Shown here one piece after another: positions 48,701-57,765 of a DNA stretch of 64,000 nt. The translations under genes were made by a program, and so were the position numbers. Position 1 is the stretch's first letter. Each line of letters begins with the position of its first letter. This DNA is from Ampelocalamus luodianensis (taxonomy: Eukaryota > Streptophyta > Magnoliopsida > Poales > Poaceae): contig CM070628.1 in assembly GCA_036346255.1 (NCBI GenBank), forward strand, positions 4,665,840 through 4,729,839. Reading direction: 5' to 3'. Below the pieces are notes generated by a model. The model searched no databases. It saw nothing but the letters and a program-made list of their open reading frames with translations, and had not been told where the DNA came from.

Positions 48701-51700
48701 TGAGGATCCTGAGACAGGCATAAGGGAATGAAGACGAATCTCCTCTGCAATCAAACTAGAGAGCACCTCAGTCAAAGTCGGTGGAGTGGGATAGTTGAGC
48801 AACTAAGTACGAATAGGCTCAAACTCCGATCGAAGCCCCATCATGAACTGATACATGAGCGTCTGCTGAGCATACTCATCTTTGACAGCACAAGACTGAC
48901 AGGCAACAGCAACCTTCGGTGTCATAAGACTCTAGAGGACTAGTGATATGAGTGAAAGCACTGTAATACTCCTCCACTGACTGATCCGGCTGCTGCCGAA
49001 GACTATGAATGTTCTTGAGCAATGCGAAGTGAAGAGCACCACTGGACTGAATATATCTCTTCTCAAAGTATGTCCACATCTGCTTGGCTGAAGTATGATA
49101 CTCAAGACTCATCCGCAGAGAAACATCAACACTAAGCACAATGCCGGTCATGACACGATCATCCTCTTTCTGCCAAACCTTCAATACCTCAACATCAACC
49201 GTCTTCGAATCAGAAGGATCATCAGTCAAATGAGAGGTCAAACCATAACCCCTGAGAGTAGTTTTGACTGAGAATGCCCATGCCCGGTAGTTCAACCCAT
49301 CGAGCTTGATGTCCATGAACACAAGAGATGAACTACTCTCAAACATTGAGTCGGATCTAGCCATACCACACAGCAGTACTAATCACAGTAGCAATAGTAG
49401 CAGATCAACAGTAGCAGTACGTACTGATCACAGCAATACAGTAGCAACACACTATTAAACATGTGCAGATGGTACCATGGCTCGTGCACAGAACAGAGAT
49501 ACCAGAGGACCACCGGGCGGAGGACTCACGGTCGGCGTGGATGCAGAGGAGGACCACTGGGCGGGAACTGAGGAGAACGACTGCAGATCCGGCCGGCGCG
49601 CAGAAGTAGACGCCGAGATGAAGATAGGCGCGGCCGCTGATCTGGAGAGGACCGAAGACAAGCAATGGCCTCCAGGCGGCGCAAGAACAACGAGCGGCGC
49701 AGCGGAGGAGAACCCACGGGAGCCCAAGAGGAAGGTGAGGCGCGGGCGTCGAGCTCGATATAGATCCGGCGCGTCGACGAGGAAGAGGATCCGATGCTAG
49801 CGCAAATCAAGGCATCGACGAGGGCGGAGATCAGCGTGGCCTCCAGGCGGTGGCCCAGCAGAGGATCAGGCGGTGGCCTCCAGGCGGTCGGACAATGTAG
49901 ATCCGGAGAGGTGGAAGACGCAGAGGTCGTGCGAGGATCGACGAGATCTTCGGCGCCGGTGCCGCGAGGAAGTGAAGCAGAGAGTTGCTCAGGCCCGTCG
50001 GCCCGAGCGAAAAGCTCTGCTAGTAGAACCAGGCGGCGGCGGTAGAACTGAGGCTAGGGTTAGGGTTAGGCTTAGGCTCTGATACCATATTAGAAGATGA
50101 AAACTAGGGTTTGCTATTCACAACTCTGCATCTTATTCATTAATGGAGGGGATATATAGACATAGATACATGGGCCTCATGGGCTACAAGGGCCAAGAGA
50201 GAGAGAGAGATAAAGTAGAATATACAATACTCTTAACATATTGGAGCGTTGCGGACCATCTTTCATGCAATGTTCCGCCGGTGCCGTAACCTCTTGTCAA
50301 CATAGGGTCTTCTAGAGCTTCAGCTATGGCCGCCACCACAGCTCGTCTGGACGAGCTGTCGCGAAAGGAGGGGAGTAGTGTCATGGGTCGGGGGTACTGT
50401 TCACACACGTGAACAGTACCACGGGTGCTGTAGCGCCGGGATTAGGAAGGGATTACCTTTTCCAATAAGAATATCTATTTCCCTAAATAGTTGATTAGTT
50501 TCCTTGTATAGGGATTAGTTAATTGGAAATATTATCTATTAGTTAGGAAGATCCATCATTTAGATTGATTCTATCCATAATTGTTAGAAGAGCTCTCTAT
50601 ATAAGGATGATTATTGTAATCGTTGGCATTAAGCAATGAGAATACAATAGTCTAAGTCCCAATCCCCTTCGTTTCCCCAATTTATAGTCTTTTATCTCCC
50701 CTTGTAGCCGACACCACCCGTCTATCCTTTCGGTGATGTTTACTTATATGATCTAAGGATCATAACAGTGATCCCTTATCACCTATTCACCTATTTAGTG
50801 TTTATGTATTCACTCACATTTCATACTAAGCTAGGTTAGTAACACATGGTCACCTGTTTAGTGTTTGGGATGGCTTAAGATTATGGCAGTTCTAAGCTTG
50901 TTTAATCTCTCCTAAACTGGGCCTTGTATTGCCTTGTATTAATTCCTTAATTATACTGTTTGTGGTGCAACAGTGATAGTTCAAGTCTTGCTTATGAGTT
51001 TGCTTCTGGTTTATGTTAAGGTGGACCCCCATCTGCAAGCACAGATATTCTGATGGATCTTCTATCTATTGGTACATCTCCTGTACAAAATGGCCCACCA
51101 ACAACATTAAACCTTAGCCCTCCTGGCCAAGGTAAAAGTAACTGTGATGTTAATATTTGCATCTTTTTTCCCAGTTTATCATCCATGCCTAATTATTTAA
51201 TACCATGCAGCAGAGACTAAACCTGCTCCTGTTACACCTCAAGTTTTGGATCTTCTCGATGGTTTGTCCTCGAGTACACCTCTTCCTGGTCAGCTCCTAT
51301 CACTTGATTTTCTAACACCATGCAGCGTTCTTAATCATTATGAAATTCACTGTTGGCGTACTTGCTTGCTCACCAGATGAGAATACAGCTTACCCATCAA
51401 TCACAGCTTTCCAGAGTGCAACTTTGAAGATCACCTTCAATTTTAAAAAGCAGGCTGGAAAACCTCAGGAGACTGCAATCCATGCTACCTTTACAAATTT
51501 GACATCTACTACATTCACAGATTTCGTCTTTCAGGCAGCTGTACCAAAGGTAGCCCTTTGAGCTGTTGTTTTTGTGATTACTTCTGATTCTCGTACTCCC
51601 TTTCTGGCAATGGAACTCTTCATAAATGGTTAAGATTTAAGAACCAACATTTTTTGTCTGGTTTATTTTCCATGGCAAATATATAATTATTGGGTCAAAA

Positions 51701-53128
51701 GCCATCTATGTGGCTGGTCATTTATTCACCTTTTGTTTTTGCTTATAGAGTTTGAATACTAGGTGTTTCATCTTAAGAGAGTACTTAAATATCTACTCTC
51801 AGCCATCATCATCATGGTTGATATGCTGTTCAGTTTTCTTTTGGGTCCCTTCAAGAACATTAGTTAAAACGTGTATAAGATATTGGTTTGAAATGGCAAG
51901 GGAGTGACAGGATGCTTTTAGTTGTTTGGAAATTTGCTTTGATATTGATATGCAAACAAGGTTGCAGTTTGGGAGTGACAGTTTGCATCATCAAGGTTGT
52001 AGTTTGTTTTAATGGTTACAGAACTTATAAAATACTCCAGATTGATACTTCATTTCTCTGTCCAAATCTGCATTGCAGTTCATCCAGTTGCGTTTGGACC
52101 CAGCTAGCAGCAGCACTCTTCAGGCCAGTGGAAATGGTTCAGTTACACAAAGCCTCAGTGTCACTAATAACCAACATGGACAGGTACTTGAAGATATGTG
52201 CCCTTCAGGAGGGATTTTGACCTTTTTTCTGGTTTTCTTTGGCTATTGGTTTTTTATAGCTTGAAAGAGCCTATGTAACCATTAACTCAGTTTTTGCATG
52301 GTCCTGCTAAATTATTATAAATCAAGAGCCCATCCATGTTTGCCAAGGCTACCTGCTTCTGGCATGTCTCCTGATTATCTGTTACGCTTTTGCCTTTGTG
52401 TCATTGATCTGCTCAGTTTAGTTATATTTCAGCTCTTCAAGTTTGGATGGTCCTTTTCTAGAAATCTACTGATTAAAGTTCCATCCTACATGTATCAATG
52501 AAACAAAACAATATTCTAAAAGAAAAACATAGAACTACTGCTATGCGTAGCGTGCTGTGTGCATGAATTCACAAAAGCCAAGGTGGTTTATTTGCTGATT
52601 CGCATAACCACCGTGGGTAGTTGACAGTTTGGAACATACTTCAGTTTCTGTATGATACTATGATCGAGTAGTATCTTGGTTTTGCTCACTTGCTATTTCT
52701 ACTTGATATACATCAAGGTTGAGTAAAAATTTGTCGCGCTCTGACGTGCTAATCAGTTCAATCTTCTATGTTGGTGTCTCTGGAACTAGTTTTGTTTTCT
52801 GTACAGTCTTTATACAATGACAAGCAACCATTCAATGATTCAATCCATTACCAAAGCTTCCCATAGTCAACCCTACCATCTTCCATATAAACGACTGTTT
52901 AATACACAAACAGGTCCCCTGAAACATTGCTGATTCTTTTCTAAACATGGCTTATGTTGCAATTTCACGGTTCTGTTCTGTTTTCTTTTCTTTCCGTTTC
53001 GAGATCTGATATTGAATCTGTTTACTCCACAGAAACCACTTGCGATGCGTATCCGGATTTCTTACAAAGTAAATGGCGAGGACAGGCTGGAACAAGGGCA
53101 AATCAACAATCTTCCTGCTGGATTGTAG
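36746..53128 (+). CDS. AP1G: AP-1 complex subunit gamma (gamma-adaptin), 872 aa, 19 exons
   Basis: Large subunit of the AP-1 clathrin adaptor, acting in sorting at the trans-Golgi network and early endosome. Exons: 36746-36789, 36877-37179, 37296-37437, 37887-38060, 39279-39458, 39763-39917, 40206-40296, 40837-41000, 41889-41943, 42039-42161, 42255-42350, 42848-42975, 43738-43842, 43940-44235, 51021-51131, 51211-51288, 51377-51549, 52079-52183, 53033-53128. Every junction is GT..AG and phases sum to 2,619 nt. It has the adaptin trunk (residues 1 to ~590, starting MDLSINPFSSGTRLRDMIRA), a hinge (~590-748) with LADLLDLSSDD (clathrin-box-like) and DFLQDLLGIGL, and the gamma ear (749-872, ending INNLPAGL). 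The length is normal for plants. Exons 1-2 are very GC-rich. Intron 14 carries 6.5 kb of nested retroelements. No broken codon was found. Confidence 0.96.
41087..41168 (+). repeat. perfect 41-bp tandem duplication in AP-1 gamma intron 8
   Basis: ATCTCTACTGGCTTTTGGAA..CCATGTTT occurs twice back to back (41087-41127, 41128-41168) without a mismatch. Confidence 0.9.
43496..43577 (+). mobile_element. 5'-truncated SINE-like tail with 17-bp target duplication
   Basis: Direct repeats GGAAACTAGGACTAATA (43496-43512) and GGAAACTAAGGCTAATA (43561-43577; 15 of 17 match) flank a 48-bp segment. The segment reads GCCTACTCCAACTTGTTTGG...CTTTGTTGTTGCTGTTGTT and ends in TTG repeats. This tail type and the long flanking repeats fit a retroposed SINE truncated at its 5' end. 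It lies in AP-1 gamma intron 12. Confidence 0.6.
44313..44720 (+). repeat. left LTR of element 3
   Basis: Contains a perfect hairpin at 44327-44352: 11-bp arms (GTACTGTTCAC and its complement) around ACAC. The CACGTG hexamer (G-box) lies at the loop-arm junction. Confidence 0.92.
44742..45038 (+). CDS. short gag-like frame of element 3
   Basis: 98 codons starting MVSAVENFKAMRVTLNKMSA, 19 nt after the LTR and overlapping nothing else. Its position directly after the primer site and its helical, charged N-terminus (KLMEKEKKNARA) resemble the start of copia gag leaders. No zinc knuckle or enzyme motif is present. Function unknown. Confidence 0.4.
   Translation: MVSAVENFKAMRVTLNKMSAGVGDIKAILADMAAMVVKLMEKEKKNARAAVTVRSAPLEASLISPMTSASSTSLFVVAPTVSSLRKKAAVQRLSSLRD
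45052..45213 (-). repeat. 3' LTR of element 4
   Basis: TGTTAGAAGATG...CTCTTAACA. Differs from the 5' copy by a few substitutions and by 11 bp of extra sequence around 45130-45185. Confidence 0.92.
45230..49364 (-). pseudogene. copia gag-pol of element 4, mildly damaged
   Basis: Gag begins at 49364 (MARSDSMFESSSSLVFMDIK) and is frameshifted near 48880. The 48802-47927 frame holds the zinc knuckle (CSHCKRTDHHVDKC) and the protease LDSSAS motif, where the usual glycine is serine. GAG-pre-integrase and integrase run about 48017-46913 in three frames. RT is open at 46495-45593 with YGLKQAPRAW and the YVDDML active site. RNase H continues past a stop at 45593 to about 45300. Only a handful of breaks separate long open pieces, so this copy is much younger than element 1. 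Confidence 0.88.
49365..50074 (-). other. leader region of element 4
   Basis: GC-rich untranslated leader between primer site and gag start. The open frames through it on both strands have no known domain and are explained by composition. Confidence 0.5.
50088..50238 (-). repeat. 5' LTR of element 4
   Basis: Same sequence as 45052-45213 apart from an 11-bp deletion and few substitutions. The terminal CA has changed to TA next to the primer site. Confidence 0.92.
50379..50767 (+). repeat. right LTR of element 3
   Basis: 389 bp; keeps the 26-bp hairpin unchanged at 50394-50419 although neighbouring LTR sequence has drifted. Confidence 0.92.
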
Positions 53129-54770
53129 TGCCACCTGTGTCTATAATGTTGTGATAGCTCTTTCAACATGCTGCAGGCGAAGGCGAGTTTTCCTTTTCTT
53201 CTTCACCATTGTTTTCCCTTTTGCTTGCCTGTTAGTGAGTTATGTACACTACTAGTTGGTTTTGGCCATTCATTCTTCCTTTATATTGTATAGTGGCTGG
53301 CAGCAATTAATGACATACCTGCAGTTTTGCCAAAATGTATTCATATGTTGGTGTATATCACGCTTGAGGATAACCAAAATTTTCAGCCTCCCCCTCGTTT
53401 CAGGCAGCAAAGGGATATGTTGTATCATGCTATTCTCCGATGTAATTATTTGTTTTGTTTAATCAAGCTCATAGCTTCCAACAGGCCTATTGCTCACACA
53501 GTTCAATTCTGGGAAGCTTTTCTACTATTTAGTTTTTGCACAAAATTTGCAACCCTTTTAAATTCAACATGTGCTCATGGTTTATTCGGTGTCCGATTGC
53601 GCATTACGCAATTATTCAGTACACAATTATTCATGTGTAGTCTACCATTTACATCTAGCCAAACTATTTGGAATTAGAACTTTGTTAACTATGCACAGAT
53701 TAACTCGGTCCTGGTTCGATGCTCCTCAAGTTTCACTGGATGCCTGATAGTATGACCTGGTAAGCACTCGAGCATTTTTTGGTACATCCTGTGACAGTTG
53801 ATGCCTTATCCATGATCATCCATCGGAGTGTCAGCATCGGATTGATTGCCCACAGCAGTGTGATAACATCAGCACCATTCCAGAATAGTTGGTTCCACTG
53901 CTCCAGCAGTAGCAGCGTTCAGAACTCAGAAGCCTTTATTGTCATTTGTCCCCTCATGGATCACACAAATATCGTTTTAGCAAGATAATTTTGCTTTGCA
54001 AAATACTTATTTTGTTTCTTTACACAACTTTTAATCTATTTTAGGCCCCGTTGGAACACGGAATTTTCCCCGATTCATGTGGTAATTGAAATGTTTCATG
54101 TGAAATTACAACGTTCCAGATTACATCACTGGGGTAGAAGAACTGGCTTTTCTTAACAAGGACTAACAAAATCATGCAAAAAGAATATTGAATGCAAAGT
54201 GTGATGGCGAGGGATGCTGCCATCTCATTGAAGATTAGTACTATTGTTCATTTAATAGCAGATACAGACACATAACCACACACTTAGTCCAGTGGCGTCA
54301 CATGCAGCTGCAGTTGCAACGATTTAAGTCGCGGAGACTAAACGATAAATACGTCTTGTACGTGGACGAGTAGCATATATCTATCGCTTTCGACCGTTTC
54401 AAAACGCTCCAGTCCAAGCAACAAGCCGAGACATGCTAAATTAAATAATTTGCTTAATTAATATCCCTGCAGATTTAATGTGGTCTTGAATCTTGATCAC
54501 CAACAGAATATACGCCCAAGCTGGCAGACGCGTCCACCCTACCTGTCCCGGAAGCCATTACTTCTCGAGTAACGTCACATTACTTGCACTGTCAGCTAAG
54601 GCTTGAGGCATCTCTGTTGAGTTTCAGTTCTGAATTTTAGCAGACTTAAAATCTGGCACAACTGTGTGTTTTCAATTCGTCATCATCAGCCAATAAGCAG
54701 GTTCTGAAAAACTGAAGCCGCAAGAATATGGCTCTATTGATCGTAGAGCTAGGCAGGAAAAATTGCAAAG

Positions 54771-54815
<45 letters not shown>

Positions 54816-55418
54816 TTGTTGTAATCATTAAATTAATATCCAATCATATAACATATCAATCTCTACATAAATTCAATGATCATAACAAGTGTTTTAAACT
54901 TAAGAAAATTTTAGACGACTTAAAACTAGCAAGACTGCAAAAACTATATAGTAAAAACGAGCTGAATCCTGAACAGAACTATGCGTGTAAATAAACGATC
55001 GCTTCCGCTTTACAAATCTAGGAGATCACTTGAAGATAAAGCAAGAGTAGTAACATATACAGGCACTTGCTTTGCTTGCTAAGTCAAGAATCTACCAGTA
55101 AAACAAATTCTAAATTCCATCATTTCTAGCAAATGTGGCCTAGAAGCTGAAATTAATTATCACTGTTGATGTGGTCTTCTCTTTTGGAATTGCTACTTCC
55201 AAATTTCCACCAATAATTCTGAACATGTCAAGTTATAATCATAAACACAAAGTTCATCATGCACCTAGAATCTAAAATCAAGTAACCAACAGCACAAGCA
55301 CATGCAAAACGAATGGCTATGAACAAATTAAGTAGTTAAAAGGACGAAAAAATTAGCTCAAGAAAGTTTGCCACACAGCCCACAACGAAAACAGCATTGC
55401 CCACGTAGAATCGTTGTG
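53129..55418. other. AP-1 gamma 3' flank and intergenic DNA
   Basis: The 3' UTR of AP-1 gamma starts at 53129; its end was not fixed. No gene is recognised in 53700-55400, which is AT-rich apart from the microsatellite at 54774. Confidence 0.5.
54774..54814. repeat. (AT)n microsatellite, about 20 units
   Basis: Uninterrupted alternating AT for 41 bp. Readings as poly-isoleucine/tyrosine protein on either strand are artefacts. Confidence 0.97.
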
Positions 55419-56579
55419 TCACGAATCCCCAATACTTCTCCTCGGCCACTGCAGCCTGCCGTCGACCGCCGGCGAGTCGTCGGACGCAAGCACCGGGAGC
55501 TTCCCCTTGCCGTTCCGCGGCCACTGCCAAATCTTGGACACCGAGAAGCTGTCGCCTTTGCTCCCCGCGCCGATCTTCTTCCCCTCGACGGCCTCGTTGC
55601 CGGCCGGGTTGGCGCCGATCCCTCGCAGCCTCACCGCCGCCCTGCCATTGCCGTCGCCGTGCCGCCTATGGACGGACACCTGCAAGCTGGCTTCGGCGAG
55701 AACGTACTGGTAGGAACCCATGGAGTAGCACCTCCTGGCGTCCAAGCTGCTGCTGCTCGTCTCGCCCTCCTCCCTCGTGGCAATGCCGCCGCCGCCGGCG
55801 TTGCCGTCGTGGACTGGGCCGACCGCCCTAGACATGTTCTTGAACTTGCCGAGGCGCACCGGGAATACGGCGTCCTCCTGCCTCCAGTCCTCCTCGGCCA
55901 TCTCGTCGAACGCGGCGTCCAACAGGGCGGCGGCGTCCGCGCCGAGCGCGCACCGGCAGAGCGGGCACGTGGAGTTGGAGAGCAGCCAGGTGTCGATACA
56001 GTCGATGTGGAACGCGTGGCCGCACAGGGGAAGCAGCCGGAGCCGGTCCTCGCCGGCGAACTCGCACAGGCAGACCGCGCAGTCGAACGGCTCCTTGGCG
56101 CCGGAACCGGCGCCGACCACCTCCCGGTAGAGGAACACCGGGAGGGCGTCGATGACGTCCTGGTCTAGCCCGGCGTCGTGCAGGTGGAACAGCTGCTGCA
56201 GCTGCCGCTGCAGCGCGGACTCCTCCGCGCCCCCGCCGCCCGCCGCTGCCTCGGCGGCGCCAGCCTCCGCGCGCGCGCGCGCACGGGCGCGCCTGAGCAA
56301 GAACCGGACCAGGAGGTGCAGCAGCCCAGAGACGAACAGCACCACGGCCAGTATCACCACGACGAACACCACCGCAGGGCTAATCCTCAGAGCGCCGGTC
56401 GCCGTCGAGCCGTCTTTCCCGGATGACGAGGCGGCGCCGCCGCCCTGGTTCTTGATTTCTTGGGCGAGGAAGCAGCTACCCGTGGCTAACAACATCCTCT
56501 CCTCCTCCTCGTCCGGTTTGCTCCGGGCAATGCGCTGCTCATTTCGTGCAATAGAGCTCAATGCTTTTGAGCTGAACAC
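55419..56579 (-). CDS. ATL-type RING-H2 E3 ubiquitin ligase, 386 aa
   Basis: Single-exon, GC-rich gene. One N-terminal membrane helix lies at residues about 67-95 (VVFVVVILAVVLFVSGLLHL) followed by an arginine-rich stop. The GLDQDVIDALPVFLY motif (137-151) is the ATL GLD signature. The RING-H2 finger (167-208) has spacing C-x2-C-x15-C-x-H-x2-H-x2-C-x10-C-x2-C, with the DTWL tryptophan. It would transfer ubiquitin from an E2 to unknown substrates at a membrane. Sequence around the RING (LHDAGLD..., SNSTCPLCR) resembles the ATL46/ATL47/ATL13 group. The start could be M1 or M29 (MLLATGSCFLAQEIKNQ); M29 is plausible because residues 1-28 are polar and may not be conserved. Lack of introns is normal for ATL genes. 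Confidence 0.93.
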   Translation of the reverse strand: MFSSKALSSIARNEQRIARSKPDEEEERMLLATGSCFLAQEIKNQGGGAASSSGKDGSTATGALRISPAVVFVVVILAVVLFVSGLLHLLVRFLLRRARARARAEAGAAEAAAGGGGAEESALQRQLQQLFHLHDAGLDQDVIDALPVFLYREVVGAGSGAKEPFDCAVCLCEFAGEDRLRLLPLCGHAFHIDCIDTWLLSNSTCPLCRCALGADAAALLDAAFDEMAEEDWRQEDAVFPVRLGKFKNMSRAVGPVHDGNAGGGGIATREEGETSSSSLDARRCYSMGSYQYVLAEASLQVSVHRRHGDGNGRAAVRLRGIGANPAGNEAVEGKKIGAGSKGDSFSVSKIWQWPRNGKGKLPVLASDDSPAVDGRLQWPRRSIGDS

Positions 56580-56698
56580 TAGTTGTTAGCTTCTTGGTTT
56601 CTTGCAAGTTGCAACAAGCGCAAGGATCCAGGCTATTAGCCTATTAGGTGATGGGGGAAAGTCCAAAGCAAAGGCTTGTGAAGTGTGACAAACCCATG

Positions 56699-56704
56699 TT
56701 TATA
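56699..56704 (-). promoter_or_regulatory. TATA box of the ATL gene, putative
   Basis: TATAAA on the minus strand in ACATATAAACATGG, about 120 bp before the first ATG. Confidence 0.5.
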
Positions 56705-57579
56705 TGTAACTGGGGCACAGAAGCAACCAAACCAACAAAACCAGCAAAGCAGAAGGTGGCTGCTTTGTGAGCTCAAAGGCGAAGCCGTGAAGGACTGAAG
56801 GCTACTAGTAGTTGTCTACTACTACTACTAGTAGAGTTCTTAAACCTTTCTGCTTCTGCAAGGTTGGTACTGTGTTCTTTTCTCTCTTCTTTGGGTTTCA
56901 GACTTCGGATCTGGCCTTGGAATATTTTGGGGGGTGACGCTGCAGTTAGAGGGCCATTTTCTTGTGCATCAACAAGCCATGGCGCTGGTGCAAGGAACCC
57001 GGGCCTATTGGGATAGCTTGTGATTCTGTTCTTCCCTTTGGTCCCTCGTGTGATGTAAACAAAAGGGAGAAGATCGGAAGAATCAAGAATGTGTCACAGC
57101 GGGCAAAAAGTGCAAAATGATTGTGGCTGGGGCTGACGGTGATTTTTGTGCAATGTTGCTTGCCTGGTCTGCCCGGCAGTGGTGTTCGTTCCCCCTGAAA
57201 ATTGCTGAAGATTTCTCATGCCATCTGAAATTAGCAGCATTATCCAACCGAAAAGTTTTGACCTGTGAGATGACCTGTGAGATGAACAGATGGAGTGGTT
57301 GTGTACTGCTACCTCAGTTTCTCATCCGCCTTAAACTGTCCAATAAAATGGTTCATGCGTTGGACACCTGTGTCAGTGTGTGTGAGTGCGTCGGCCACCG
57401 ATATGGTTACGGTTCAGATCCCAGCCGTGCGGCTGTCAATCAACCTCGGAACTGAAACCACATCGTAAAGAGCTCAAAGAGGCCATGGAGTTGACCCCCC
57501 TTCACGATAAATCCAGAGAATATTGTCCAAGTTCAAAATTTATACCTAAAACTCCTTTTTGACTGAATTGTTCATAATG
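56705..57579. other. unassigned ATL upstream region
   Basis: Contains a small palindromic cluster of CTACTAGTAG/CTACTACTAC near 56802-56836. The rest shows no gene. Confidence 0.4.
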
Positions 57580-57765
57580 TACTCGTACTTAGTACTATAA
57601 TTGATGGCCTCGTCCTCAAATAGACATCGTTTTAGAATTTATACAGTTAAGCTTTTAAAACCTTGACCACTGATATACATACACTATCGTATTAAAATTT
57701 AGCAGGTATTAATACATCTATCATGAAAAATATTTTCATATAATAGTTTATCGTAGCATACAATT
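57580..57765 (-). mobile_element. MITE-like dispersed repeat, copy d (inverted)
   Basis: The reverse complement contains TCAGTGGTCAAGGTTTTAAA and AAATTCTAAAACGATGTCTA in the same order as copies a-c, with AAAATATTTTC-like text beside it. It is more diverged than the others. Confidence 0.4.

Larger units (their letters stand above)
45052..50238 (-). mobile_element. copia LTR retrotransposon (element 4), nested antisense in element 3
   Basis: Short LTRs at 45052-45213 (3', 162 bp) and 50088-50238 (5', 151 bp) are flanked by a perfect 5-bp duplication TATTG (45047-45051, 50239-50243). On the minus strand the primer site GGCTCTGATACCA complement lies at 50075-50087, and the purine tract GAAGGGGGG at 45214-45222 adjoins the 3' LTR. 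It encodes gag to RNase H in copia order on the minus strand. Confidence 0.94.
44313..50767 (+). mobile_element. short non-autonomous LTR element (element 3) in AP-1 gamma intron 14
   Basis: LTRs are 44313-44720 (408 bp) and 50379-50767 (389 bp), both TGTCATGGG...AACA. A perfect 5-bp target duplication GTGAT flanks it (44308-44312, 50768-50772). TGGTATCAGAGC at 44723-44734 is the primer site and a GGAGGGGA-type purine run precedes the right LTR. With the nested element 4 removed it is only about 1.26 kb, with roughly 460 bp of internal sequence. That interior encodes one short gag-like frame (44742-45038) and no pol, so it must rely on enzymes in trans. Confidence 0.92.

Noticed and set aside
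49455..50045. GC-rich frames beside element 4 (plus strand)
   Set aside because: Lie in the untranslated leader of the minus-strand copia element; no domain.
54646..54994. Open frames with isoleucine/tyrosine repeats
   Set aside because: Translation of the (AT)n microsatellite.
55368..56168. 266-codon plus-strand open frame
   Set aside because: Exactly antisense to the ATL gene, GC-driven, no domain; a shadow frame.
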